Assembly: GCF_018881505.1 (NCBI RefSeq)
Contig: NZ_JACVQC010000001.1
Coordinates: forward strand, 1,223,927 to 1,287,926
DNA length: 64,000 bases
Direction: 5' to 3'
Origin: Polynucleobacter sp. UK-Mo-2m-Kol15
GTDB lineage: Bacteria > Pseudomonadota > Gammaproteobacteria > Burkholderiales > Burkholderiaceae
Shown here: one piece after another, positions 30,391 to 39,849 of the stretch
How positions within the stretch are numbered: the first letter of the stretch is position 1
How the letters are laid out: each line of letters begins with the position of its first letter
Notes under the pieces: generated by a model
Told to the model about the DNA's origin: nothing
Databases searched by the model: none
What the model saw: only the letters and a program-made list of their open reading frames with translations
Position numbers and translations under genes: made by a program

Positions 30391-31101
30391 ATGAATCAAG
30401 ATCAACTAAAGCAATTGGTGGGTGAGGCGGCTCGGGATGAGGTTCTAAAGCTGCCTACTGGCCAGATCTTGGGTATCGGAACAGGATCTACTGCGAACTA
30501 CTTTATCGATGCTTTGGCCCCTCACAAGGATCATTTTTTGGGAACGGTCTCCAGTTCCAATGCTACTACTGAGCGCCTCTTAAAGCATGGTTTTAAGGTC
30601 TTAGATCCTAATGATATGAATGAGCTGCCTGCCTATGTAGATGGTGCAGATGAAATTGATCCCTCAGGCCACATGATTAAGGGTGGCGGTGGCGCCTTAA
30701 CTCGTGAAAAGATTATTGCCTCAATGGCAAGGCAATTTATCTGCATTTGTGACTCATCAAAGCAGGTTTCAGTCTTAGGTAACTTTGCATTGCCCGTGGA
30801 GATCATTCCCTTGTCCAAAGGGATTGTTACTCAAGAATTAGCTAAATTGGGGGGTGTAGTCACTCTCAGAATGGCGAAAGAGATACGTGCAGATTTGGGT
30901 CAAACGCCGAGTGAGCCATTTGTGACCGATAACGGCGGCTGGATTTTGGATATTGCTGGTCTTAAGATTGCTAATCCGCTTGAACTTGAGGCTCAGATTA
31001 ATCAAATCGCTGGTGTGATCACCGTTGGCCTATTTGCAAAAGAAAAGGCTGATATTTTGCTGGTGAGTAATGCCTCCGGCCTTAGCCGAATCACTTTCTA
31101 A
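30391..31101 (+). CDS. rpiA: Ribose-5-phosphate isomerase A
   Basis: Interconverts ribose-5-phosphate and ribulose-5-phosphate. The 236-residue protein shows the phosphate-binding GIGTGSTA loop, the catalytic region DGADEIDPSGHMIKGGGGALTREK (catalytic Asp and Lys within it) and CDSSKQV. It is divergent from tal and convergent with yggX, with a hairpin terminator after its stop. Confidence 0.96.
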   Translation: MNQDQLKQLVGEAARDEVLKLPTGQILGIGTGSTANYFIDALAPHKDHFLGTVSSSNATTERLLKHGFKVLDPNDMNELPAYVDGADEIDPSGHMIKGGGGALTREKIIASMARQFICICDSSKQVSVLGNFALPVEIIPLSKGIVTQELAKLGGVVTLRMAKEIRADLGQTPSEPFVTDNGGWILDIAGLKIANPLELEAQINQIAGVITVGLFAKEKADILLVSNASGLSRITF

Positions 31102-31107
31102 ATAACA

Positions 31108-31146
31108 AACCCGACGGGGCAGTAAGTCGATCCATCGGGTTCTTTT
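31108..31146. terminator. Intrinsic terminator between rpiA and yggX
   Basis: AACCCGA (31108-31114) pairs with TCGGGTT (31135-31141), followed by CTTTT, 6 bases after the rpiA stop. The convergent arrangement suggests it serves both genes, though the T run is better for rpiA. Confidence 0.65.
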
Positions 31147-31153
31147 GCCATGA

Positions 31154-31426
31154 TTATTCAGCTGGCGGTACGTAGCCCTGAGCCATGTCTGCGCCACCCT
31201 CAAAGAAGTATTTTTCAACTTGCTTCAGTAGATATTGGCGAGCACGAGGATCTGCCATATTCAGACGATTTTCGTTAATCAACATGGTTTGCTGTTTCAG
31301 CCAGGCTGCCCAGGCTTCTTTAGAGACTTGATTCCAAATCTTCTTACCAAGATCGCCTGGTAGTGGAGCGAAGTCCATGCCTTCGGCTTCTTTATTCAGT
31401 TTGATACATTGAACCATGCGTGCCAT
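31154..31426 (-). CDS. yggX: Probable Fe(2+)-trafficking protein YggX
   Basis: Small cytoplasmic protein linked to protection of iron-sulfur clusters from oxidation. The 90-residue sequence begins [10 protein letters not shown] with the conserved Cys7, followed by [24 protein letters not shown] and [12 protein letters not shown], all hallmarks of the family. A GAAAGG ribosome binding site lies ahead of ATG 31426. It is downstream of argA on the same strand with a 65-base gap. Confidence 0.95.
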   Translation of the reverse strand: MARMVQCIKLNKEAEGMDFAPLPGDLGKKIWNQVSKEAWAAWLKQQTMLINENRLNMADPRARQYLLKQVEKYFFEGGADMAQGYVPPAE

Positions 31427-31491
31427 TTGTAATGCCTTTCAAATACGGTGTACTAATAAAAAATAAGAAAAATGTAGATTCGCTATAAAAC

Positions 31492-32856
31492 TTATAGATC
31501 CTTGGTTAAAACCATTGATTTGCGATCCCAGTTATAAATCTGTTTTCTTTCTTCTGGAAGATCGTCGACAGAAGCTCGTTTAAAGCCGCGCTTCAAAAAC
31601 CAATGCTCTGTTCTAGTAGTTAAAACGAAAAGTTTTTTAATGCCTTCCCGCTTTGCTCTCATCTCAACGCGCTTGAGCAAACGCTCTCCATCACCAGAGC
31701 CTTGCACATCTGGATCAACTGCGAGGCAGGCAAGTTCACCGACTCCGTTGGGGAATGGAAAGAGGGCAGCACAGCCAAAGAGAACGCGGTCATGCTCAAT
31801 CACAGAGAAACGCTGAATATCTCGCTCAATGACGTCTTGACCACGGGCTGCCAAAATACCCTCTTCTTCAAGTGGGCTGGTTAACTGAAGGATCCCGCCA
31901 ACATCGTCTTGATTGGCTTCGCGCAAGTTTTCAATATCAGATGAGGCCAACATCATGCCGATGCCATCATGGGTAAATAGTTCCTCTAGGAGTGCACCAT
32001 CCTGATTGCAAGGCAAGAAGTGCACGCGACTGACGCCGGCACGAATGGCTCTACCAGAAATATTCAGCAAGCTTTTCATGCCTTGATCAAGCTCTTCATG
32101 TTGTGAGACATATTCTTGAAGTTGTGGCATCGAAAGTTCAGTGATGAGATCGCCGTCATCGTCTTTTAAGCCAACATATGGACTCAAGAAAATCAGCTTA
32201 TCCGCTTTGAGGGCTGCAGCAGTAGATGCGGCAACATCCTCAAAGGCCAAGTTAAATGCCTGACCTGTTGGAGAAAATCCTAACGGTGAGAGCAGCACTA
32301 TCTTGTTGCTATCAAGCGAAAGCTTTATTGAGGTGGAGTCTACCTTCCGCACTAATCCAGTGTGAATATAGTCTATCCCCTCAACTACACCAACTGGCAT
32401 TGCTGTAATAAAGTTCCCCGAGATAACTGAGATGCGTGATCCCGCCATTGGAGTATTGGGAAGACCACGGCTAAATGCTGCCTCAATATCTAGGCGTAAT
32501 TCGCCAGCAGCCTCTTTCACGCATTCCAACGCTGCAGCATCGGTAATACGATAACTGTGCATGGCACTGTTGCCAAATTTACTCTTGATATTGCGGAGCA
32601 TTAGTTGCTCTTCAATTTGTGGGCGAATGCCGTGTACTAAAACAATGCGCATGCCCATGGCATGCAACATGGCAATATCTTCAATCAGATTCTCAAGGCC
32701 AATTTCCTGGACTAGTTCGCCAGCAAAGGCGATCACAAAGGTCTTCTCGCGAAAACTATGGATGTAGGGCGCAACATCACGCAACCATCCCACAAAAGGA
32801 AAGTTGGAGCTTGATTCTTCAGCATTTAAGCCGTTGTTCGGTGCATTTGTTGGCAT
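31492..32856 (-). CDS. argA: N-acetylglutamate synthase ArgA
   Basis: First step of arginine synthesis: acetyl-CoA plus glutamate gives N-acetylglutamate. An N-terminal amino acid kinase-like domain (about residues 20-290, FVIAFAGELV, VLVHGIRPQIEEQL) is followed by a C-terminal GNAT acetyltransferase domain (ACLAVDPDVQGSGDGERLL). The frame is open upstream to 32943, but ATG 32856 (MPTNAPNN) is the sensible start, giving 454 residues. The start is only 17 bases from that of hrpA on the other strand, so promoters of the pair must overlap each other's coding ends. Confidence 0.93.
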   Translation of the reverse strand: MPTNAPNNGLNAEESSSNFPFVGWLRDVAPYIHSFREKTFVIAFAGELVQEIGLENLIEDIAMLHAMGMRIVLVHGIRPQIEEQLMLRNIKSKFGNSAMHSYRITDAAALECVKEAAGELRLDIEAAFSRGLPNTPMAGSRISVISGNFITAMPVGVVEGIDYIHTGLVRKVDSTSIKLSLDSNKIVLLSPLGFSPTGQAFNLAFEDVAASTAAALKADKLIFLSPYVGLKDDDGDLITELSMPQLQEYVSQHEELDQGMKSLLNISGRAIRAGVSRVHFLPCNQDGALLEELFTHDGIGMMLASSDIENLREANQDDVGGILQLTSPLEEEGILAARGQDVIERDIQRFSVIEHDRVLFGCAALFPFPNGVGELACLAVDPDVQGSGDGERLLKRVEMRAKREGIKKLFVLTTRTEHWFLKRGFKRASVDDLPEERKQIYNWDRKSMVLTKDL

Positions 32857-32873
32857 AGTGAGAAAATTATAGG

Positions 32874-35800
32874 GTGCAAGAGCCCATAAACCAACAAAAA
32901 CCCAAAGCAAGCCCTGTGATTGTGTCTGCTTCCAACACCTCACGAAGGCTAGAAATTTGCTTTCCAGAGGAGTTGCCCGTTTCTGGGCAACGCCAAATCA
33001 TCAAGGATGCCTTGAGTTCTCATCAGGTAGTCATTGTCTGTGGGGAGACTGGTTCTGGGAAAACAACCCAATTACCTAAAATCTGTTTGGATCTCGGTAG
33101 AGGTACTATCAACGGTGGCCGGCTTATTGGGCATACACAGCCTCGCCGGATTGCCGCAACAGCTACAGCAAAGCGTATAGCTCAGGAGTTGGGCACTCCC
33201 GTTGGTCAGGATGTAGGGTATCAAGTGCGCTTTGCCGATAAGACTAGTCAGGGCGCATCTATCAAGCTGATGACGGATGGTATTTTGTTGGCTGAAACCC
33301 AGCGCGATCCTCAGCTTCGCGCTTATGACACACTCATCATTGACGAGGCGCATGAGCGTAGTCTCAATATTGATTTTCTTCTTGGCTATCTCCGCCAGTT
33401 ACTACCGAAGCGACCAGACCTTAAGCTGATCATCACCTCTGCCACGATTGATGCTAAGCGTTTTTCAGAGCATTTCACGCTAAACGGGAAATCTGCCCCA
33501 GTAATTGAAGTCAGTGGACGACTGTTCCCAGTGGAGCAGCGCTACGAACCCCTGGAACCTGATGTCAAGCCAGATGGGAAAAAAGAGTCCAAAGAGGCTA
33601 AGGATATTCCAGATGCAGTCGTAGAAGCGATTGTTAATGTGTGGCGAGAGGGCGCCTCAGGCGCTGGGGATGTATTAGTCTTTTTGCCTGGAGAGCGAGA
33701 AATTAGGGATTGTGCTGAAGCACTCAGAAAAGATCATGTTCTCCAGCAACGATTCCATCCGGAAGTATTGAGTCTATTTGCTCGGCAATCGGTAGCCGAA
33801 CAAGAGCGTGTGTTCAATCCTGGCAATGGTCGACGCATTATTTTGACCACCAACGTTGCTGAGACTTCATTGACGGTTCCCAATATTCGTTATGTGGTCG
33901 ATAGTGGTTTGGCAAGAGTGAAGCGTTATTCCTATCGTAACAAAGTAGAGCAACTACAAATAGAGCCGATATCCCAAGCGGCAGCCAACCAAAGGGCTGG
34001 TCGTTGTGGTCGTGTATCTGACGGTATTTGTATTCGTTTGTTTAGTGAACAAGATTACTTAAATCGTCCTCGATTTACCGATCCAGAAATTCTACGTAGT
34101 TCACTAGCGGCGGTTTTACTGCGTATGAGTTCTTTACGCTTGCCTCGAATTCAAGAATTTCCTTTTATCGACAAACCTTTGGGCCGCGCAATTGCAGACG
34201 GCGTACAGTTATTGGATGAGTTAGGCGCTATCGTCTATGACGAAACAACTCTTGGCGATGATAAAGATATCAACAATAGTTTTAAATTGACCCCAACGGG
34301 AAAACAGCTTGCTGACCTTCCGTTGGATCCCCGTATTGGGCGCATGCTTTTAGCGGCCAAAGAGCAAAACGCCTTACGTGAAGTGACTATCATCGCCTCA
34401 GCTTTGGCCACACAAGATCCCCGCGATCGACCGATGGATCAGGCTGCCGCTGCTGACCAAGCTCATTTACAGTTTGCAGATGAACGATCTGAGTTTCTGA
34501 GCTTTGTAAAACTTTGGGATTGGTATCAAGATGCACTGAAGCATAAGCATACCAATCGTCAATTAGAGAATCTCTGTCGAAGTAAGTTTTTATCGCCAAG
34601 ACGTTTGCGTGAATGGCGTGATGTTCATGGTCAGCTACATACAATGCTAGGTGAGAAGGGCTGGAAAGAAAACCCATCAGCAGCTACTTATGAACAAGTT
34701 CACCTTTCTCTGCTAACGGGACTCTTGGGTTATATCGCTAAAAAAGAGGAGGATGAAAAATCTCAAGAGCGAGGCAGCAAAATAGGTGGCTATATCGGCG
34801 CTCGTGGTATTCGGCCGTTTATTTGGCCTGGTTCGAGCATAGGTAAAAAGGCTGGCGCTTGGATTTTGGCTGGTGAACTTCAGGAAACTAATCGGATGTA
34901 TGCCCGCACGATTGCGAAGATTGAGCCTCAGTGGGTAGAGAAAGTTGCATCCCATCGACTAATTAAATCCTTGAGTGAACCATTTTGGGATAGCCGTCAA
35001 GGTGAGGTCATGGCTTTTGAGCGTGGCACTCTATATGGCCTGCCTATTTATCATGGTCGTCGAGTTCGTTACGAGCCACATAACCCCGAAGATGCTCGCT
35101 CGATATTCATTACTCAGGCCTTGGTTCAAGAAGAGCTGTTTGGTCGTATGGATACTCCAGCATTATCGCGAGAGACCGAGGCCGATGCTAGAAAAAAATA
35201 TCCCGGTAGTTTTGAATTTTTCTGGCATAACCGACGACTTATTAAAGAGATTGAAGCCCTCGAGCACCGATCTAGACGTCCTGATGTTCTGGTTGATGAC
35301 GACCTCTTATTCGCTTTTTATGATTCTCGCATCCCTAAAGATGTTCTCAGTAGAGAGGGTATGAATGCCTGGCTGAAGAAGGTATCAAGAAACCGAGCTG
35401 TAAACCAAGAGTCACCAGATGCCCTGCTGCGTTTAGCCAAGGCAGATTTAATGCGCCATGAGGCTGCTGGCATTACGGTAGATCGCTATCCCAAGAAGAT
35501 GATCGTTGGTGGTACTGAGTTGAGTTTGACTTATCACTTTGAGCCTGGTAGCCCGAAAGACGGAGTGACCCTAATTGTCCCCTTGACTTTATTAAATCAG
35601 GTTGACGGTCGACGTTGTGAATGGCTTGTACCAGGGATGTGTGAAGAAAAAATACACTTACTACTCAAGTCAATGCCACAGAAATTACGTCGTCACTGTA
35701 TTCCGCTACCCGAATATGCTAAATCATTCCTAGAGCGCAAGCTTGCACAAAAACAGTTTGGAGTGGGTGATTTTTTAGACAGTCTGATCACGGATATTCG

Positions 35801-36956
35801 TCAAGAGCGTGGCTTGGAAATTAAGCGCACAGATTTCAGGCCAGAATCTCTGCCTTTGCATTCGTCAATGAATTTCCGTCTAGTTGACGAGCATGGACGT
35901 CAGCTTGAGCTAGAGCGTAATTTATCTCGATTACGAGCTGAATATGGTGAAACGGCTCGAACAGCTTTTCAGGCAATTGCCCAGCAAGCAGTTCAAGAAG
36001 AGTTTGGTGCTGAAACCTCGGTAAGCACTCAAAATACGATTGCTAAAACAAGTCAAGCAGCAAGCACCTCAGCAGCGAAAAATGTAGAGCAGGGTGGTTA
36101 TCGAAGCTGGGACTTTGGTGAGCTAGCTGAAACACTAGAAATTCAAAAAGGTAATCGCACTCTATTTGGTTACCCAGCCCTAGTGGATCGGACAGAGTCA
36201 TGCGACCTAGAGGTATTTGATGATTTGCTAGAGGCTCGGAAATATCACTGGCTTGGATTGCGAAGATTATTTGCCCTATCGAATAAAGACACACTCAAGG
36301 CGCTGCAAAAACAGCTCCCTGGAATTCGCGAGCTTGGTTTGCTGTTCATTAATGTGGGCTCGGTTGATGGCTTAATTGATCAAATTCTGAATCTTGCCCT
36401 TGAGCGGGCATTTATGAGTGAGGTATTACCGGTCAATGCCGAGCAATTTGCAGATCGTTTGCAGGCGGGCAAGCCTCGATTGGCATTAATCGCCCAAGAG
36501 ATTTCAAAGCATGCCCTAGCAGCTTTACAGGCTCATTCTGATCTTCAAAAGAAGCTGCCTCAAGCCAAGGCCGCCTCATCTGTCGCATATGCGGATATTC
36601 AAATGCAGCTTCAAAGCTTAATTTTTGCGAAATTTGTTTCTGATACACCATTTAGCCAGCTGGTTCATTTTCCTCGCTATCTCAAGGCAATTGCGATGCG
36701 AATTGATAAGCTCCGTGCGAACCCCAGCAGGGATGCGCAGTGCCAAAAAGACTGGGAGTCTGTTGCTCAGCCTTGGCAAAAACTGCTGCAGGGTAGTCGT
36801 GGATCTGCTACCTACGCTCTGGCAGATGACCAGGTTTTGAAGGATTTCCGCTGGCAACTTGAGGAGTTGAGGGTGGCCTTATATGCCCAGGAGCTAAAGA
36901 CCCCAACCCCTATGTCGCTAAAGCGGCTAGAAAAGGTCTTAGCTAGCTTGCGATAG
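32874..36956 (+). CDS. hrpA: ATP-dependent RNA helicase HrpA
   Basis: DEAH-box helicase of 1360 residues. Walker A GETGSGKTT (about residue 57), DEAH in IIDEAHERS, SAT in ITSATIDA, and motif VI QRAGRCGRV are all present, followed by the helicase-associated HA2, OB and the long C-terminal region of bacterial HrpA. In E. coli HrpA acts on mRNA and collided ribosomes. The likely start is GTG 32874. It is divergent from argA. Confidence 0.95.
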   Translation: MQEPINQQKPKASPVIVSASNTSRRLEICFPEELPVSGQRQIIKDALSSHQVVIVCGETGSGKTTQLPKICLDLGRGTINGGRLIGHTQPRRIAATATAKRIAQELGTPVGQDVGYQVRFADKTSQGASIKLMTDGILLAETQRDPQLRAYDTLIIDEAHERSLNIDFLLGYLRQLLPKRPDLKLIITSATIDAKRFSEHFTLNGKSAPVIEVSGRLFPVEQRYEPLEPDVKPDGKKESKEAKDIPDAVVEAIVNVWREGASGAGDVLVFLPGEREIRDCAEALRKDHVLQQRFHPEVLSLFARQSVAEQERVFNPGNGRRIILTTNVAETSLTVPNIRYVVDSGLARVKRYSYRNKVEQLQIEPISQAAANQRAGRCGRVSDGICIRLFSEQDYLNRPRFTDPEILRSSLAAVLLRMSSLRLPRIQEFPFIDKPLGRAIADGVQLLDELGAIVYDETTLGDDKDINNSFKLTPTGKQLADLPLDPRIGRMLLAAKEQNALREVTIIASALATQDPRDRPMDQAAAADQAHLQFADERSEFLSFVKLWDWYQDALKHKHTNRQLENLCRSKFLSPRRLREWRDVHGQLHTMLGEKGWKENPSAATYEQVHLSLLTGLLGYIAKKEEDEKSQERGSKIGGYIGARGIRPFIWPGSSIGKKAGAWILAGELQETNRMYARTIAKIEPQWVEKVASHRLIKSLSEPFWDSRQGEVMAFERGTLYGLPIYHGRRVRYEPHNPEDARSIFITQALVQEELFGRMDTPALSRETEADARKKYPGSFEFFWHNRRLIKEIEALEHRSRRPDVLVDDDLLFAFYDSRIPKDVLSREGMNAWLKKVSRNRAVNQESPDALLRLAKADLMRHEAAGITVDRYPKKMIVGGTELSLTYHFEPGSPKDGVTLIVPLTLLNQVDGRRCEWLVPGMCEEKIHLLLKSMPQKLRRHCIPLPEYAKSFLERKLAQKQFGVGDFLDSLITDIRQERGLEIKRTDFRPESLPLHSSMNFRLVDEHGRQLELERNLSRLRAEYGETARTAFQAIAQQAVQEEFGAETSVSTQNTIAKTSQAASTSAAKNVEQGGYRSWDFGELAETLEIQKGNRTLFGYPALVDRTESCDLEVFDDLLEARKYHWLGLRRLFALSNKDTLKALQKQLPGIRELGLLFINVGSVDGLIDQILNLALERAFMSEVLPVNAEQFADRLQAGKPRLALIAQEISKHALAALQAHSDLQKKLPQAKAASSVAYADIQMQLQSLIFAKFVSDTPFSQLVHFPRYLKAIAMRIDKLRANPSRDAQCQKDWESVAQPWQKLLQGSRGSATYALADDQVLKDFRWQLEELRVALYAQELKTPTPMSLKRLEKVLASLR

Positions 36957-37005
36957 GTCAAACTTCGCTATCCTCTACAGCGCACTAGAGCATCAATTGC
37001 TTACA

Positions 37006-38043
37006 ATGATGAATATGCATACTTTTATCAGTAAAGCCAAATTTGGCAGTATTTCAGCTCTAACTTTTTTTGTCCTTTTGGGGTATTTCAATATTGTTCG
37101 CGGCCAAACCTCCGGATTTGCTGATTCTAAGGCCGAGCCTAAATTAGCGGTCGTCTTAAATTCTGGCGAGGCATCAGTAAGTTTGATTGATATGCCTAAG
37201 CGCAAAGTGATTAAGACTGTCCCAGTAGGTAAGGAGCCTCATCACCTCATGATGACTCCTGATCAAAAGACGCTTCTCATCGCAAATGCGGCTGGCAATG
37301 ATGTTGTGCTGATGAACCCCACCACCGGAGAGTTGACGGGTAGGATTCCGGATATCATTGATCCATATCAAATCGGTTATTCACCTAATAACAAATGGTT
37401 TGTTGCAAACGGCAATCGCTTAGATAGGGTTGACTTGTACCACGCACAGGGCGCAGATCTAAAGTTGGCTAAATCCGTTAAGCTAGGTAAGACACCGAGT
37501 CACGTGGCGTTTACGGCAGATAGCAAGCTTGCCTTTATTACTCTGCAGGATTCTAATGAGCTCGCTGCAATTGACTTGGACACGCAAACTGTTGTTTGGA
37601 AGATGACTACAGGCAAAGTGCCCGCTGGAGTTTGGATGACTCCTGGCGACCAATATTTATTAGTTGGTATTACTGGCGAAGATAATGTTCAGGTAATTGA
37701 CTGGAAAAATCGCAAAGAAGTGAAGCGAATCTTTACTGGGAAAGGTGCCCATAATTTCCGCCCATTGGGCGATAAAAAACATGTGTTTGTGAGTAATCGT
37801 ATTTCATCTAGTATCAGCATGATTAACATGCAAACCTTGGAGAAGGTTGGTGATATTAACGGCTTACCTGCGGGTCCAGACGACATGGAAATTACTCCCG
37901 ATGGTAAAACTTTATGGGTCACCCTCCGCTTTTCTAAAAAAGTAGGTGTAATTGATATACCTTCAATGAAGTTGGTTTCGGTGATTCCCGTTGGTAGATC
38001 TCCTCATGGGGTTTTCTTCACTCCGCGTGCTAGCTGGGAATAA
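37006..38043 (+). CDS. Periplasmic YVTN/YncE-type beta-propeller protein
   Basis: Predicted secreted beta-propeller. An N-terminal hydrophobic signal (ISALTFFVLLGYFNIVRG) is followed by repeated blades of the type MTPDQKTLLIANAAGNDVVLMNP, FTADSKLAFITLQDSNELAAID and ITPDGKTLWVTLRFSKKVGVID, the YVTN-repeat pattern. Function unknown; such proteins often bind partners or metals. The frame reaches TTG 36997, but ATG 37006 (or 37009/37015) is preferred; ATG 37006 gives 345 residues. It is followed within 9 bases by a deacetylase gene, likely the same operon. Confidence 0.88.
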   Translation: MMNMHTFISKAKFGSISALTFFVLLGYFNIVRGQTSGFADSKAEPKLAVVLNSGEASVSLIDMPKRKVIKTVPVGKEPHHLMMTPDQKTLLIANAAGNDVVLMNPTTGELTGRIPDIIDPYQIGYSPNNKWFVANGNRLDRVDLYHAQGADLKLAKSVKLGKTPSHVAFTADSKLAFITLQDSNELAAIDLDTQTVVWKMTTGKVPAGVWMTPGDQYLLVGITGEDNVQVIDWKNRKEVKRIFTGKGAHNFRPLGDKKHVFVSNRISSSISMINMQTLEKVGDINGLPAGPDDMEITPDGKTLWVTLRFSKKVGVIDIPSMKLVSVIPVGRSPHGVFFTPRASWE

Positions 38044-38052
38044 GTTAATTAG

Positions 38053-38823
38053 ATGTGTGTGAATAGCGCTCTAGCTCGATTAACGGCGCTAGTACTTTTA
38101 GCGACATTTTCTTCGCTTGCCATTTCTCAAGAAGCGCACTGCAAAAAAACGGTTTACTTGACGTTTGATACGGGCAATATGTCTGTTGCACAGACGGTAG
38201 CTGACATACTTAATCGCCAGAATATTAAAGCTACTTTTTTCCTAGCAAATGAAAAAACTAGCCGTGGCGATTTTTCTCTGGATGATTCATGGAAATCGTA
38301 TTGGCAAGATCGCCTTCGTGAAGGTCACCATTTTGGTAGTCATACCTATGACCACTTGTACTTCATCAAAGACGGCCCGAGTGGGGAGATCCTTGCAAAA
38401 CCACAATTTGGCCCAAAAGCTGGACTTGCCACTTTCTATAAAGAGGCAAGCTATTGTCGAGAAATTAGAAGGGTGGATGAGCGCTTTCAGGAGTTAACTG
38501 GTAGTGGACTCCAGAAAATCTGGCGTGCCCCCGGAGGAAAAACATCGCCCCGTTCTATTCGTATGGGTAGCCAGTGCGGTTATCAGCATATTGGGTGGAA
38601 TCCCGCTGGATTTTTGGGGGATGAACTGAGCTCTCAAACTCATCCGAGCAAGATGCTTTTGGATAGGGCGAGCAGCCAGCTTCAAGATGGCGATATCACG
38701 ATGGCTCATTTAGGCATTTGGTCCCGTAAAGATCCCTGGGCTCCCGCGGTTCTGGAGCAGCTGATTATCAATTTAAAGGGTCGCGGCTTTTGCTTTGCAA
38801 CCCTGCCAAAACAATCTAAATAA
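38053..38823 (+). CDS. Polysaccharide deacetylase (NodB homology) family protein
   Basis: 256-residue secreted protein. A signal peptide ends near residue 26 (LALISQEA-like region, ISQEA). The NodB domain shows the metal and catalytic Asp in TFDTGN, the second motif HTYDH (HxxxH metal ligands) and the substrate-groove motif RAPGGKTSPR. Family members remove N-acetyl groups from chitin, peptidoglycan or other surface glycans; the substrate here is unknown. It sits between the beta-propeller gene and a sterol desaturase-family gene, suggesting an envelope role. Confidence 0.88.
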   Translation: MCVNSALARLTALVLLATFSSLAISQEAHCKKTVYLTFDTGNMSVAQTVADILNRQNIKATFFLANEKTSRGDFSLDDSWKSYWQDRLREGHHFGSHTYDHLYFIKDGPSGEILAKPQFGPKAGLATFYKEASYCREIRRVDERFQELTGSGLQKIWRAPGGKTSPRSIRMGSQCGYQHIGWNPAGFLGDELSSQTHPSKMLLDRASSQLQDGDITMAHLGIWSRKDPWAPAVLEQLIINLKGRGFCFATLPKQSK

Positions 38824-38829
38824 GTCACA

Positions 38830-39816
38830 ATGAGGGATATGGCTTCCAATCCTTTAATAGCCTCTATTGCTTCAGCTTATGCAAGCACTCAAGAATTCTT
38901 GTTTGCTAATGTGGCTGGCCCCATTTTGTATCATTTCAATCTGATGTCGATGGCCGAGGATGTATTTGATGGCATTGATTGGTTTTTGTTCGGCTGCATT
39001 CAGATTTTGCTAATTGTGCTTATTTTGCGCACTTGGGAAAGATTTTTTCCAGCTGAAGTGCAGGTGCGTTTCTCGAAGAACTCCAAGGCTGATGTTTTTT
39101 ACACTTTATTTCACCGGCTGGGTATTTTTCAGGGATTGATCTTTCTCGCATTGTCAGGCTTTTTCTTTCAGATTGATTCCGTCCTCCATGATTTTCGTTT
39201 TAGCAGATTAAATGTTGAGTCATGGTGGCCGCCAGTGACTTCGATTCCTTTGGTAAGTTTCTGTATCTACTTTATATTGCTAGATTTTGTGGAGTACTGG
39301 TATCACCGCGCTTCTCATAGCTTTAGCTGGTGGTGGCAATTACATGCCTTGCATCACAGTCAAACTGTCATGACTGCTTGGTCTGATGATCGAAACCATG
39401 TTTTGGATAGTATCCTACATGCTGTGGTGTCTGCTTTCTTTGCTTTATTATTTGGCGTATCCCCAAGCCAATTTATTTTGCTAGTAGTCTTAAGTCAGTT
39501 TATTCAGAGTTGGCAGCATGCTAATCTCAGAATTCATCTTGGTGTTTTTAAGTATCTCTTGGTCTCTCCTATGTATCATCGTATGCATCATGCGGTGGGT
39601 TATGGTCATGAGGCGCAAGGTAAGCCTGGCGTTTTGGGAGGTTGTAATTTTGGTGTCTTATTTCCATGGTGGGACATGATATTTAAGACTGTAATTTTTC
39701 CAAAGGAAGTTCATCCTACTGGGGTCAAGGATTTAGCTATTTCGCCCAATATAATTGAGCAACAGTGGCAGAGCTTTATTCACTCTATTCGAGAAATTTT
39801 TCCCAAGGCAAAATAA
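38830..39816 (+). CDS. Sterol desaturase / fatty acid hydroxylase family protein
   Basis: Integral membrane di-iron enzyme family. Three or more hydrophobic segments surround the histidine clusters HRASH, HALHH, NHVLDSILH and HRMHH, which together form the expected eight-histidine metal site. Bacterial members hydroxylate or desaturate lipids; the lipid is not known here. The ATG at 38830 is 6 bases after the deacetylase stop, so they are probably cotranscribed. Confidence 0.9.
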   Translation: MRDMASNPLIASIASAYASTQEFLFANVAGPILYHFNLMSMAEDVFDGIDWFLFGCIQILLIVLILRTWERFFPAEVQVRFSKNSKADVFYTLFHRLGIFQGLIFLALSGFFFQIDSVLHDFRFSRLNVESWWPPVTSIPLVSFCIYFILLDFVEYWYHRASHSFSWWWQLHALHHSQTVMTAWSDDRNHVLDSILHAVVSAFFALLFGVSPSQFILLVVLSQFIQSWQHANLRIHLGVFKYLLVSPMYHRMHHAVGYGHEAQGKPGVLGGCNFGVLFPWWDMIFKTVIFPKEVHPTGVKDLAISPNIIEQQWQSFIHSIREIFPKAK

Positions 39817-39849
39817 AGCCAGCATTTAATTTGGCGGTAATTGAAATCT